A DNA stretch of 64,000 nt. Origin: Arthrinium phaeospermum (lineage: Eukaryota; Ascomycota; Sordariomycetes; Amphisphaeriales; Apiosporaceae). The position numbers and the translations under genes are program-made. A model generated the notes under the pieces. The model saw only the letters and a program-made list of their open reading frames with translations, was not told the DNA's origin and did not search any database. The stretch spans positions 1,736,001 to 1,800,000 of the forward strand of contig QYRS01000001.1 of the NCBI GenBank assembly GCA_006503535.1. Reading direction: 5' to 3'. Shown here piece by piece: positions 1 to 11,964 of this stretch (within the stretch, counting starts at the first letter, position 1; every line of letters begins with the position of its first letter).

Positions 1-3000
1 ATTATGATTCTGTACGCGATACCTTTCGGATGGAGCGCGTTAAGCTGCTTCACGAGAATACAGGATTTCCTCAATGAAGAATCCCGCATCGATTCAAGGT
101 CACTTCTTTCGATGGAAAGTCCCCCCGATTCGCCAAAAGAAAAGGAGGCCTTGCATCGAGTCACGCGAATCTCATCGGGGTCCCACACACGTGGTTCCTA
201 CCTCAGAGTTGCCAAGGCCGATTTCGCGTGGTCTACCTCGGACGATGCTGTGGTTAAAGGCTTGGAGACTCACATCGGGCCCGATTGCTTCTTGACAATC
301 ATCGTGGGACCTGTAGGATGTGGCAAGTCCACATTGCTGAAAGGGCTTTTGAGCGAAACATCGAAGACGAGTGGCGTGGTGTCGGTGTGCTCCCCCGAGA
401 TTGCATATTGCGACCAGACGGCATGGATCATCAATGGGTCGATTCGGGAGAACATCATTGGCACATCTGAATTTGACGAAAGCTGGTATCGATCCATCAT
501 TCAAGCGACAGCTCTTGACGTTGATCTTCGACAATTGCCTAATGGAGACTCGACTATTGTGGGAAGCAAGGGTCTCAAGCTGAGCGGAGGCCAGAAATCG
601 CGTGTTGTAAGATGGATATATCTGATACGCTTCATCATGCAAAGACTAACAAAACGTGCAGTCAATCGCTCGGGCTATCTATGCTAGAAAGCCACTGGCA
701 ATTCTTGATGATGTGCTGAGTGGGCTCGATGCTGTGACTGAGGAGCATGTCTTTCGGCGGGTATTTGGACGTGATGGTCTATTCCGCAAGTCAGGAACGA
801 TAGTGGTGTTAGCGACACATTCTGGTAAGATCTTAAAATCGGGTCCATCGTTCTACGTCACTAATCTTTTTTCCAGTCAAACGGCTTCCGGAAGCCAACT
901 TGATTTTAGCATTGAGAGAGAACGGCGAGATCGTTGAGCAAGGGTCTTTCTCTGAGCTCAATATTCCTGGCAGCTACATTCATACTCTCCAGGTCAAACT
1001 CCAGAAAGAGGAGCAGGAGCATGAAGACTCCGCAGTGGTTGAAGATGACCTCATTGACGAGAAGACCAAGGAATTCGTGGAAGCCGAGGAAAAAGCGGAG
1101 GCTGAAGTTGACGAAGCTCGACAGCTAGGGAATTGGAGTATCTACAGATACTATGGCCACGCGTTAGGCCCTGTTGCGTTGGCCACTTGGATATTCTTCC
1201 TGGGAAGTGGTCAGACATTCGTGGGCTTGGGTGGTAAGTGTTCTCCAATCCAAATCTGGACTATGAAACTCCTTCACTTACTAACGTACCTTAAGAGATA
1301 TGGATCAACTGGTGGGCCGAGGACAATGAAAGGGGCGGCCCAGACAGAACAGGCTATTGGCTAGGGATCTACGCCATGTTCAACAGTCTCGAAGCCATCT
1401 TGACCATGATCGCTGTCGGGTATGTGAAAGAGCCGATATACCTAGGGAGCCACCTGATTGACTTGTCACTAGATTTCTCTGGATCGTTATCGTGCCCCGA
1501 TCTGGCAACCACCTCCACCAAGCGATGATAACCGCTGCCATGAAGTTTGTATTGCGACGTTAACTCTTCGATACATTTACTTACATGCTGCCAGGGCACC
1601 TTTGTCCATATTTTCCGAGACAGAGACCGGGGTGCTGGTCAACCGGTAAGCCACCAACCGCAATGCCAACTCAGCGATTCGAGCTCACAGTATCACAGGT
1701 TCAGTCAAGACATCCGACTTGCCGACATGGTTCTCCCTCAATCGATGGTCAACGTGGTCTTCCGTAAGTTGCTAAAGCGCCCTTGAAGAAGGTGTATTCG
1801 GGTACTGACTTCGCGTTTGTAGACTCTGCAGGCATGTTGATCGTCGTCGCCGTGGCCATCAATGCAATCCCCTGGATCACCATCGCCTTTCCACCTATCA
1901 TTGTGATCCTCTACTTCGTTCAACGCTTTTATCTGCGCACGTCTCGTCAGCTGCGATTACTCGAGTATGTGAAGCTCCTCAACAGCTCCATGAATTGGTG
2001 CTAACTGAAACTCTAGGATCGAGGCGAACGCTCCTCTGTTCTCGCATTTCATCGAGTCGCTTAACGGCCTGGTCACCATTCGTTCTTATGGCTGGGTCGG
2101 CGATTACGTTGCCAGAAACATGGAGCTGCTGGACCAGTCTCAGGCTCCCTCCTATCATCTCCAATGCATACAGCGGTGGCTTGTCTTTGTTCTCGACATG
2201 ATCGTCGCCGGTCTCGTCATCATCCTCATTGGCCTGACCGTGGCGTTGCGTACCAAGATGAACCCGGGCTACCTCGGTGTCGCATTGGTTCAGCTGATGA
2301 CACTATCTCACGAGCTTACAGGGATCGTCCAGTACTGGACCATGCTCGAGACGTCGATCGGGGCCATTACGCGCATCAAAGATTTCGCTGAGAAGACGCC
2401 GGACGAGAGCGCCCCGGAAGAAACCGATGCTCCCACTGCCGACTGGCCAAGTCGGGGTACCTTCAAATTTGAGAATGTGTTTGCAACTTATGGGTATGAT
2501 GCCGTCGTCTTTACCCATTTTCAGAAGTCGTTCTGGCTAACCTTGTTTTTCCGTCAATAGAAACGGAAAGCCCCCGGTGTTGAAAGATATCAGCTTCACC
2601 ATCAAAGCAGGGGAGAAGGTGGGCATCGTTGGTAGAACTGGCAGGTTCGTGGTTGATTCTACTCATATTCATCTCGCCCTGCTTTCCTTCTCTTGGACAC
2701 TTTGCTGACACATTTGTGAAACTAGCGGAAAGAGCTCAACCACGTTGGCGATCTTGCGCATGATAGACATAGAAGCCGGCAAGCTGACACTGGACGATGT
2801 GGACCTGACAACGGTCAAGGGATCCGTCATTCGGGAACGAATCATCTGCCTGACCCAAGAGGCATTCATATATCCGGGCACCATCCGTGCCAACATCGAC
2901 CCGCTCAGTCATGCGAACGACAAGGACATCGCCGGCGTCCTGCAAAAGGTTGGCCTCTGGACCGTGCTCCAAAGCAAGGCGGCGGCCGCCGCCGCCAGCA

Positions 3001-3392
3001 AGAAGACAGACCCGGGCAACGCCACGCCCACCACGAATACCCACACGGAGGTCCTCGACACGGCCATGGATACGGACTTCCTGTCGCATGGACAGCGGCA
3101 GCTCTTCTGCCTCGCGCGCGCCCTGCTCAAGTCGAGCAAGGTGCTCATCCTGGACGAGCCCACGAGCAGCGTCGACAACCAGACCGACGCGCAGATGCAA
3201 AAGGTCATCCGTGACGAGTTCCGAGATCACACTGTTATCATGATCGCCCACCGGCTGTCGTCCCTCATCGACTTCGATAAGATCGCCGTGCTCGACAACG
3301 GGCACCTGGTCGAGTTTGGGGCCCCCGCGGAGCTGTTGGAGAACGCGTCGGGTCACTTTACCAAGTTGTACAACCAGTCCTCGTCCAAGTAA
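1..3392 (+). CDS. ABCC-type (MRP-like) multidrug ABC transporter, 5' end outside window
   Basis: C-terminal half of a full-size ABC exporter of the ABCC/MRP class, which pumps conjugates or drugs across the plasma or vacuolar membrane using ATP. The reading frame is already open at base 1, so the N-terminal membrane domain is missing from the window. Nucleotide-binding domain 1 shows Walker A GPVGCGKST, signature LSGGQKSRV and Walker B LAILDDVLSGLD. A charged linker and the second membrane domain (motif TGVLVNR, several hydrophobic helices) follow. Domain 2 has Walker A GRTGSGKSS, signature LSHGQRQL and Walker B VLILDEPTSSVD, with an Ala-rich insertion before the signature. Introns read by eye: 607-661, 825-876, 1234-1295, 1420-1472, 1545-1594, 1646-1698, 1764-1822, 1965-2016, 2494-2560 and 2645-2725; stop TAA 3390-3392. 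The family is certain; the substrate cannot be inferred. It converges on the S9 peptidase gene. Confidence 0.93.
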
Positions 3393-3660
3393 TTCAATGA
3401 TTACGATGGAGATCACGATTTACTGGTTTTATATATCTTATGCTCATCTTTACGCATGTAATGATCTAGAATGTCGCATTTTACATCACGAGTCATCCGA
3501 AGATGATGGAGTTGGCACATCACTTACTGGTTGATAGTTGTTCGGATACCCTCTTTAGTTGAGAAATTGAAACTGATTCGCGTGCTTTTGGTTATCGTCC
3601 TACTGGGACCTGACCCGGACTTTTGATATGACACCAGTTTTGTTGTCGGGAGATTTTCCA

Positions 3661-5925
3661 TCAGGCAACCCGAGCAATCGTCTTCCCCCACCAGGCCTCC
3701 TCCTCTTCGTGCGCCTTGAGCAGGTTCTCCCCTTTGCGGAACCCGTGGCCCTCGCCGGGGAACTTGACGAGCTTGATCTCACCGCCGCGAGCCTTGATGT
3801 CGTCATACATGGTGTAGGCCTGGGAGATGGGCACGACTTTGTCGTCCTCGCCGTGGCATATGAGCAGCGGGGCCGTGATGTTGCCCGCGTGGTGGACGGG
3901 CGACCGGTCGCGCATCACTTTTTCCTTGTCGGCCTCCGTCATGTCCGGGGTGAAGAGCAGGAAGTCGACGTAGTGCGATTCCATCTTGTGAGTCTCCTGC
4001 AGGAGCAGCTTGACGTCGCTGATGCCGTAGTAGCAGGCGCCGCCCGCGAAGAGGTCCGGGTAGTGGCACAGGGCTTGCAGAACCGAATAACCTCCCGCGC
4101 TGCCGCCGCGGATGCCGACGCGGTCCCCGTTCACCAGGGATGTGGAGGCTAGGTGCTGCACGCTCTCGGCGATGTCATCGACGTCGATGGCGCCCCAGCG
4201 GCCATTCAGGAGCTTGCGGTACGTCTTGCCGTGCCCGTCGGAGCCGCTGTAGTTGATGGCGAAGGTGGCGTAGCCGCGCGCATTCCAGTACTGCATCGAC
4301 AGGTTCAGGCCGGGCCCCGTGTGGCCCGTGGGGCCTCCGTGCGATTGGACGATCAGGGGTGGCTTGGTACCCGCGGGGCCCTCGTACTTGGGGTTATGCG
4401 GTGGCCAGAAGAAGCCGTGGATGTCGCGCGCCGGTCCGCTCTGGGCGGGGAAGCGGATGTGCTGGGGCTTGGAGAAAATCTCGGGGCGGAAGACTTCGTC
4501 GTTCGACACCCAGATCTTGGCCAGGTTGCAGCCGTCGCCGACTTCGACGTCGTAGTCGCTGGTGAAGTCGTAGTCGTCGTCACCGTCGGTGATATCGACA
4601 CGGTAGAGTGCTTGCGGCTTCGTAGCCCCGCTGCCAATTATGATAAAGGACGTGTCTGATAGGCGATACAAGCCATCGTAGGTTACTTCAGATAGCGGAA
4701 GCGAGAGGTTGCGCGATTTCAAAGTCTCGGGGTTGAAGACGATCACTTTGTCGGAGCCGTTCTCCGTGGCGACTGCTACGACGCACTTCTGGGATAGAGT
4801 CGCATACGTATGGCTAGAGATCATGTGAGCTCTCGGGGTGTCATCTGCCAAGGAGTTTGTAGTAGGGCAACTTCTTACCTGCCAATGAACATGGAAGCGC
4901 TGCCGAACTCAGCCTCCCCATACCCCTTGAGATCCAGCAGCGCCGAGTCACCACCCGGCCTGCGTCGGTAAAACCGACGATAGTCCGACGTCTCGTAGCA
5001 AAAGTACAAGAACCCGTCGGGGCCCCAGCGCGGCTCGGTGACAGTCATGCCGTCTTCGCCAGCAATTCGTTCTACGTTGCTCACGGTGCCGTCATCCCAG
5101 TCAGCCCAGTGCACCGTAACGCCCGACCAGGGCATGTCGGGGAAGTTCCACTGCACCCAGGCGATCTTCTTGCCGTTGTGGCTGAAGCTGGGGTACATGT
5201 AGAAGTCGGCCCCCTCGACGGCGCGGCGGACCTCGCCAGTGCTCGTGTGGATCGCCACGACGTAGTTGCGGACCTGATCGGGCGCCGCGGCGGAGGCGTG
5301 GTCTTCCTGCACGGCGAGGACCCAGGGCGAGCCGGGGCTCGGGTGCGCAGCGAAGTCGGCGTAGCGCAGCGATTCGCTCTTTCCCAGTAGGCAGGTCACC
5401 TTCTGCGTGTTTACGTCCAGGATCTGCACGGAGCAGTCGCTGAAGTTGGAAAAGATGATGCGGAGCCCATCATCGTCGCTGGAGGAGGCCAGAATCGCGT
5501 ACGCGCCGCCGCCGTACTCGTACACCCGGCTGCGGGCGCTGTACCCTGCGGGCAGCACGGTGCGGCAGCCATAGCCGCCGCCGCCGTTCTGGTAGGCCTC
5601 GACGAGGTAGAAGATGCCGTCGGGGCGCGCTTCGGTGAAGAAGGTGCGGCCGGTCCGGCTCTATAGTATACGCATCATGAGCACGTATCTCTCTTAACGG
5701 ATGAGGGTGTAGGATGCGAGGCGTGGATAATGAAAGTAGGCCAAGAGGCCAAAGAGAAGCATCGTCACTCACGCAGACTCTAGGTGAGAGCAGTTTGCGA
5801 CTCCCGCGGAACAAAGCCTCCTTGCTGATCTCGCTCTCCCATTGTCCGTAAGGTGCCGGGGTCTTGCTTTCCTCTGTACGCCGCACCCCACCATCCTCTG
5901 GCGCTTGACTTGCAGCCGATGCCAT
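3661..5925 (-). CDS. Prolyl oligopeptidase family (S9) peptidase, acylaminoacyl-peptidase/DPP-like
   Basis: Serine peptidase of family S9 that cleaves short peptides, likely in the cytosol as no signal peptide is seen. The N-terminal half reads as a beta-propeller (repeated short strands, for example RVYEYGGGAY) and the C-terminal half as an alpha/beta hydrolase. The nucleophile motif is GGSAGGYS; the charge-relay Asp lies in HGEDDKVVP and the His in GEGHGF close to the C-terminus. Three exons: 5925-5773, 5660-4879 and 4813-3661, giving 695 residues, normal for the family. The second intron has a good donor at 4878. Of several possible AG acceptors, the one ending at 4814 keeps frame and gives a family-like joint (FIGSHTYATLS). 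An acceptor at 4830 would also keep frame and add a few residues. Start is the ATG at 5925. Confidence 0.9.
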
Positions 5926-6648
5926 TGCGTTCTCTCACTGTATGCTGGCAAGTATTGGGGCACTTGGTACTGAACCAGAGTCAGTAATATCCTTCCCAGG
6001 TATCCATTTAATCAAGCGATCGTAACTTACTTGCAGTCAATTGCAAGGTCACTGGGGATCAATGATGCCCAGGGAAGTTAAGAGAAGCCACGCGGTTGAA
6101 GTGGGGTTGGAGATCGAACCGCTTCCCATTAAATTTGGTGACACCAACAGAACAGCAAGCACCAGCCATACCATCCTCGAAAATATGCATACATCCACTG
6201 TATTATAATCACGATTCTTAAAAAAAGTTTCAAAAATGATCAGTGTTTAAGATCAGTTCTTCTAATTTTAATTTCAAACTTTTTTTTTATCTTTACTTCC
6301 TTCGATAAAAAGAATCTTAACGGTATGAGTACGATCATTGAATTAACTAAAGTACGAAGGACCTGACCCGCCTATGCTTTATGTCGAAGAGGACAAGAAA
6401 ATGCCCTTTATCTAATAGTTATATCATGGGGGTTCAATCCTAGGTAAGCTCCTCCTCCTGTTGAAAATCTATCAAGGAAATCCAACGATTGACATCAACC
6501 CAATGCCACTACGTTTACAATATCTACATCAGAAACAAAACATTTCCGAGACCGCTCAAAAGACCAATACCACCCAAGAAAACGCCAGCCACGGAATCAT
6601 CAGTCAATTGACCCTTTCCCGCCCCGCCCCGCCCCTTCCGACTTCCAT
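5926..6648. other. Intergenic, AT-rich core
   Basis: Gap between the 5' end of the S9 peptidase gene and the 3' end of the basic protein gene. No coding sequence is supported. Bases about 6200-6340 are strikingly AT-rich compared with the flanking genes and contain the inverted repeat listed separately. Confidence 0.6.
6212..6319. repeat. AT-rich imperfect inverted repeat (about 108 bp)
   Basis: The left arm contains GATTCTT (6213-6219) followed by A-rich sequence and AAAAAAAGTTT (6220-6230). The right side contains AAACTTTTTTTT (about 6276-6288) and ends with AAGAATC at about 6310-6316, the exact complement of GATTCTT. The arms pair in order, so the segment could form a cruciform. It may be a small MITE remnant or simply AT-rich promoter DNA; no target-site duplication is obvious. 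Confidence 0.4.
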
Positions 6649-7397
6649 CTAGCAGTCCGAGAACATGTCATGGCCGAGCCACCTACCCACCTTGTGGTGC
6701 GAATGTACCTCCCTCTCCACTTGCCGGTCATGTCCATGTCCCCTCGACCTGTGCGCCGACCTGCTGCGGTGCCGGCGGTGCCGGCTAGGCTGACGGGAGG
6801 AGTGACGGTGGCGGTGGCCCGAGGATGATTTGCCCTTCACCTTCTTCTTGCGAACCTCCGAGTGCGACGCGGAGCCGGAATCGTCGCTGCCGCTGCCGGT
6901 GTCCGAGTCCCCGCCGCTGTGGGCGTAGTGCCCGCTGCGACCCGACGAGGACGTCGACACCCCGGCGCTGATGCCGCCGCCCGGATGTTGGGCGGCGGTG
7001 GGGACGTTGTGTGGCGCCAAGTACGCTGCTGCTGATTGATGGCCTGATGGTGACGCGAACGGATAAGACCTAGCGCTGGTAGATGGGTATGCATTGACCC
7101 CCGAAATCTTCCATCCAAGGGGCTGGCCTAAAAAGGGGGGGCGAACGTTAATCATGCACTGCTGCACCGCGCCCGCCGAGGTTTATTATGGCGTTGCGGG
7201 ACGAACTACGTACCATTTGGGCCCTGAAGAGCCGTGTATGCGAAGCTCTCTGTCGTCACTAGTTGAGACCAGGCTGGTGCGGGATTGTACGCTCCCTCGT
7301 GCGTGGGAGCTTCGGGCTTCTGTTGATGGTGTTGATGCGGGTGGGTTTTGCCGTGCCCAGGAACCGTGTGGCTCCCATGCTTCTTTTGTTTGCCCAT
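6649..7397 (-). CDS. Hypothetical basic Ser/His/Arg-rich low-complexity protein
   Basis: Two-exon gene not recognised as a known family. Exon 1 is 7397-7214 and exon 2 is 7127-6649; the 86 bp intron has a consensus donor GTACGT and a pyrimidine-tract acceptor ending TTTTTAG, and joining them keeps one frame of 220 residues. The protein starts MGKQKKHGSHTVPGHG and has a His/Gln-rich stretch, a Ser/Gly/Asp-rich acidic patch in the middle, then an Arg/Ser/His-rich tail (for example HRHRHSSRQPSRHRRHRS) resembling an SR-type or nuclear RNA-binding tail. Mostly disordered. An in-frame extension upstream to about 7583 exists, but MGKQ at 7397 is the first ATG with composition like the rest. Function unknown; coding status rests on the clean splice and biased composition. 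Confidence 0.55.
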
Positions 7398-9175
7398 GGG
7401 GGATGTTGCGACGAAATTTCCTTCTTCAGTTACTCCGTAATCGAGGGTAAAAAGGTACAGCGGATTTGCTGCAAGATGATGACAGAGGCGCTTTGATAAA
7501 ACGGTGTCGGGTATCGCCCAGATTGCTTGCCTCGTTGTACGTTTGGTGTTTTGGCGTGCGGCAGACCACCCAGTTCTTAACAATCAGGTAGGGTGGCAAA
7601 AGCTAACGATCAGCGACAGGGGAAAAGGTCATTCGGCCATGGTAGAAGGGAGGACATGTGGATGTATTATATCATCATCTCCTGCGCAGCTGATGCGCAA
7701 CTTGGTGGTCTGTCTGGCTGTGCAAAAGAATCAATAAGAGAGGCCATTTATTGCTGAGGTATGAGCAATACCACCGAAGGCGCCTCTACCATCCCTACCA
7801 CCCCTACCACACCCGGCCTCCGCCACCCTGACCTTTCCGAGCTCCCCATTTGAGCACTGCCTGCCGGCGGGCAGGCATGTATGTGCTGGCGAGCGTTGAT
7901 TCCGCTTGCAGCTTTGAGGTGAGAAGAAACGCATGGAACCCGATGATGATTGCTCAATCGGCCAAGCCAACCTGCAAGCCAAAGGACTGCCGGCGTGGTT
8001 GGAAGAAGCGGACGCGGCCTGTCCAATCCCACGCCGGCTCGACCGTTGTCCCATTAGAGCGGCATGGGATGATGCATAGTTTGGCACGCATATATTGATC
8101 GCTATTTGACCTAGGTAACGTATCAGTTGAGGGGTGTAAGAGGCCCAATCGATCGCAGGTGGACGTATTTACCTCACAGCCTGCTTCTTGTGTGCCTTGT
8201 TGGGGGCCGGGCTGTGCTGACGGAGATGGCGAATTGCGTACGTCTTGTCGCACGTACTGGCACGCAGACCTTGGAGACGTTGTGTGGGAGCAGGGGACAA
8301 GGAAGCTGGAATCTAGGCAGATAAGTCTGCAGGCCGGCAAAAAGAGGCGCTCTTTTTGTCAATCGCTTGGTAATGCAAGGCTGTCATACATACATCTGTC
8401 TCGGGGCCATGCATGTGAAAAAACGACCAATGTTCTTTTCTGGCCGTAGGAGAGCTCCGAGGGAGCGGGACTCCTTTTACAGACAAAGCGACAGGACCCC
8501 TCGGAGAGGTCATCATATTGGCCACAACAGGACGGGCTCGCTTCCATTAGTAGATACTGGCGCCCAAAAGATGCATTAACAATGGCAATAGTGTATGTCG
8601 TTTAACGTGAAACATTTAGAGTGGCTGTAAGGTGATAGCATGAGTTCGGCCTCATCATGTCATGACAGAAAACGGCCTCAGGCAGATTCGCGGCTAGCAT
8701 CGCTACACCCGAATTGCGTGTATTGGCTCCAAGAGCTTATACAGGCCTCTCCACTACATCTTGCTGCGACCTTTCAGCCTCAGGTGGTATGATGGAGTTG
8801 CATACCAATATACCATCAAGTGGAGTAACGAGTGAGGTCCACCAAGCTGCCAGCCCTTGAAGAAGGATCACGGCGATGGTAACAGGCGTGGTGATTAGAG
8901 ATGGTCTGCTACCGCGATGCCAGTGGCGAGAACAGAACGCGGCTGCCTGGAGCAAGATTCTGCCAATCATGAAGGGTCTCTGGCCAGACCAGTGAGAATC
9001 AGCTTGGTTGAGACGTTCTACTAGCTCAAGTCCGTCATTGCCAGAAGGGGAAAAACACAGCAGGTTCATGTACCCAAGTCCCCGAACCCCCTGTAATGTA
9101 AGCAAACCGGAAATCTCCGATCGGGTTCTTTTTACTTATTCTTCCAAATCTACCGAATTCTATTGGCAGCAAATT
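7398..9175. other. Intergenic, 1.8 kb without supported genes
   Basis: Upstream of the basic protein gene and downstream of the tryptophanyl-tRNA synthetase gene. Short open frames on both strands (for example 7731-8087 and 8737-9105, minus) have no family motif, no splice logic and compositions typical of chance frames. Nothing else seen. Confidence 0.5.
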
Positions 9176-10988
9176 CTACGCCGCCTGTTTGGCTGCCGCA
9201 GCATCCTCCTTCTCCTTTTGCTTGGCCGCCTTCTTGGCCGCGACCATCTTCTCCTTTTCGAGCTTCTTCAGCTGGTTCTTAGTCATCTTCCCGTCTCCGC
9301 CGGCAGCGCCCTCTTCGCCATTTCCGGCACCGTCCATAACTGGGACGACCCGCTCGACACGCGGGTTGCCCTTCCAGTTGAGTGGACGTCGCGACATGAA
9401 GCGTTCAACCACCTCGTCCGTGGCGGTCGCCCTCTTCTCTTGGAAGGACTTGACGTATTCTTGCAGATGCTTTATGCAGATTGCTTTGAGCTAGTGATTA
9501 TGCCAACATTAGCTTCAATCAGAATAAGGGGTGCAGCATAAAACGTACCTCGCCAGTCAGCATCTCTCCTTTTCGGTAGCTCTCCCCAATCTTTGCGTAT
9601 TCCTAGAAATTGTCAGCAAGATACTGGGATCGGAAATATTGGGAACAACATACAGCATCATCCTCCATGAAGAACTGTAAGTACTGGTATGAGACATCGA
9701 CATCCGGGTTGCCACCAAGCCTCCGCTGCTCCTCGGCAGTCTCCTGGCCTCCAGAGAAAGCGTACTTGTTGACCTTGTTCTTGATCTGGTTGGCCGTGTC
9801 CGTCATGAAGATGGCGGAACTGTCGATACTTGCTGACATCTTCGAACCAGGTCCTTGAAGGGCATCCAAGAAGCGAGAGTGAATCAGCGAGGGCTTGGCA
9901 TAGTGCAAGCGGGCTGCGCAATCTCGTGTCAGGCGGAAGTAGGGATCTTGGTCAATCGCACAGGGAATGAGGCAAGGAATGGTGTTGGAGTATTTCTCAT
10001 CTTCGCCGAAGATATGCGGGAACGATGAGGCAAAAGCTGTTGCACCCTGGATACTGGCAAAGTGGATCTTGCCAATGTTGGAGCTACTGTTTGTTAGCAA
10101 TCAAAGATTATACCCAGGGTCTGAACCGCGGTATAAGTGCTGACCTTTCATCAAAGCCAAATACAGCCCGTGCAGTGTTGTAGGAGACCAGCTTGGAGAA
10201 TCTGGTGATGTTCTTGTAGAATGCGCCGCCCATGAAATCATAGTCAGAGAAAATGAAGGTTTTCTCCGGGTCGAAGCCAATGGCAATGATATCCTTCACG
10301 TTGGTCTTGGTGTATCCCATGACCTCTTCAACTGAGCGCTTATCCGAGAACAAGAACTTCTCGTCTGTACATACATCAGCAACGAGTCAAGATTAATCTC
10401 CACTCCCAAAAGGACTTACCATCCGTAAGCATGATGATCAATGGCACGTCGAACACATCCTGGAGCCACCTAATTCCATGTTTAGCTCTGCCTGAGCCGC
10501 CAAATACTGGTATAACGTAGACCAAGTCTACTCACTTGCAGAAGTCGAAAATCTGGGTGTGGCCAATGTGCATGCTGTCGGAGCTAGGCCCTCGGCCGGT
10601 GTACAGAAAGAAGGGTTCATTCTAGCAAACACCCAGTCAGTGTATGCCCCTATATACAAATTCCTTTGCGGAGTGTCGCCCGTACCTTCTCGTACTTGTC
10701 TAGGATCAGGCTGAAGTCGCGTTCGCTGAAGACGATCTTTCGTCGCAGGAATCGGTGGGGCTTGTGGCCGGTCAAGCGCTCGAAGCGATCCAGCAGAGTC
10801 TGGTCGATCAGCTTGGTGCCGAACTCCTCGACAAGCTTCGTGTAGTTGATGGCCTTGGCCTTGCCGTCCTCGCCAATCTCGCCGGCCACGTTCCAGGGGT
10901 CGACCAGCTGCTTCGCCGGGGCAGCAGCGGTAGCATCCTGCGCAGCGGCCGGGGCGGCCTGGGTGGGCGCCTCGGGCTCAGTCGACAT
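9176..10988 (-). CDS. WRS1: Tryptophanyl-tRNA synthetase, cytoplasmic
   Basis: Class I aminoacyl-tRNA synthetase that charges tRNA-Trp in the cytosol. Seven exons: 10988-10686, 10621-10536, 10469-10420, 10364-10145, 10086-9654, 9602-9549 and 9490-9176, totalling 486 residues. Introns are GT-AG, 51-66 bp, with CTAAC-like branch points. The class I signature is MHIGHTQ at about residues 118-124 and the KMSKS-type loop is GSKMSAS near 300-305. Eukaryotic-type TrpRS features include [15 protein letters not shown] and the family-typical C-terminal segment [18 protein letters not shown]. There is no WHEP domain. A Lys/Ala-rich tail ([18 protein letters not shown]) ends the protein and may bind RNA. 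The start ATG at 10988 is chosen because an upstream in-frame ATG would add residues unlike the family. Head-to-head with SmD3. Confidence 0.96.
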
Positions 10989-11481
10989 CGTTCTGGATAA
11001 TTCGTGTGGCGATTTCTGGAAAAACGAAGGCAATGACGACTGTCGGTCAGACTCGGGGCGTTTTTGCTGTGCGAGTGACCGGAAATTGTAAGCAGCAAAT
11101 AGCTTCGAGTCAGACGATGTGAGTCAACTTTTGGCTGTCGCAAAACCGTCAGTCGGGTTTCGTCGTGCGGTTCAATGGAGGGGCAGCTTCCGTCTTTTGG
11201 TGGGGTAAATTGGCAGGGGTCAAGCTCAGGAACCTGTTCACCTAAGGTGAGCTAATGCAGAAGGCGGTCAGCCTCGGTGAGCAGTGGCCGGCAAAACTGT
11301 GGTCGGTGGTCCCAGCCAAGCTAGAGGGAGCTCCAAATGTTTAAACTCAACTGCAGCCTCGCCTAGGAAGATTGATTGAGACCGCCAGCCGCCGAAGCAG
11401 TAATTACGCGACACGCGACGAACACAACGACCAGCATCGCTAACCGCCACACCTGGCTCGATCGCATATCATTATCTCAAA
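10989..11481. promoter_or_regulatory. Divergent promoter region, WRS1 / SmD3
   Basis: A 493 bp gap separates the starts of two divergently transcribed housekeeping genes, so it must hold both promoters and 5' UTRs. No TATA box is evident near either start, as is common for housekeeping genes. No coding sequence seen. Confidence 0.6.
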
Positions 11482-11964
11482 ATGACGTCCACAATCGGCA
11501 TTCCCATCAAGCTTCTTAACGAGGCCCAAGGCCATATCGTTACCCTCGAGATCACGTCTGGCCAGACGTATCGCGGCAAGCTGTTAGAGGGTACGTTCTC
11601 TCCCTCTCTCTTCCACGGGTTGTCACGAGCATTGCTAACACAGATGTGACTTCTAGCTGAGGACAACATGAACGTGCAGCTGAAAGATATCACCGTCACT
11701 GCACGCGACGGCCGTGTCAGCCATCTCGACCAGGTCTACATTCGCGGCAGCCATGTGCGCTTCTTTATCGTACCCGACATGTTGAAGTATGGACCAACCT
11801 TTGCGAACCTCGAGAAAAGAGATCTTTTACTAACGAACATCAACAACAGAAACGCGCCCATGTTCCGAAGTCGAAACGCCCGAGGCCGTGGTGTTGGTTT
11901 GGCCAGAGGACGTGCAACGGTCAGCAGAGCTCGGGCGAGCGGCCGTGGAGGCCCCCGCGGATAA
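11482..11964 (+). CDS. SMD3: Small nuclear ribonucleoprotein Sm D3
   Basis: Core Sm protein of the spliceosomal U1, U2, U4 and U5 snRNPs; forms the heptameric ring on the Sm site in the nucleus. Three exons: 11482-11590, 11657-11786 and 11850-11964, coding 117 residues, the usual size. Sm motif 1 appears as [18 protein letters not shown] and in [12 protein letters not shown]; Sm motif 2 is [17 protein letters not shown]. The tail is RG-rich ([15 protein letters not shown] and a closing GRGGPRG), the typical target of arginine dimethylation in SmD1/D3. Both introns have consensus ends (GTACGT/CTAG and GTATGG/ACAG), the second with a TACTAAC branch point near 11829. Divergent partner of the tryptophanyl-tRNA synthetase gene. 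Confidence 0.97.

Noticed and set aside
6100..6125. GGTTCGATC-like B box (minus strand), possible tRNA
   Set aside because: The tRNA box A and a pairing acceptor stem cannot be found at the right distance.
7731..8098. Several overlapping open frames on both strands
   Set aside because: They shadow one another, have no motif and no splice logic, and the composition looks random.
8737..9105. 122-residue minus-strand frame
   Set aside because: No motif or membrane layout; lies in the 3' flank of the tryptophanyl-tRNA synthetase gene.
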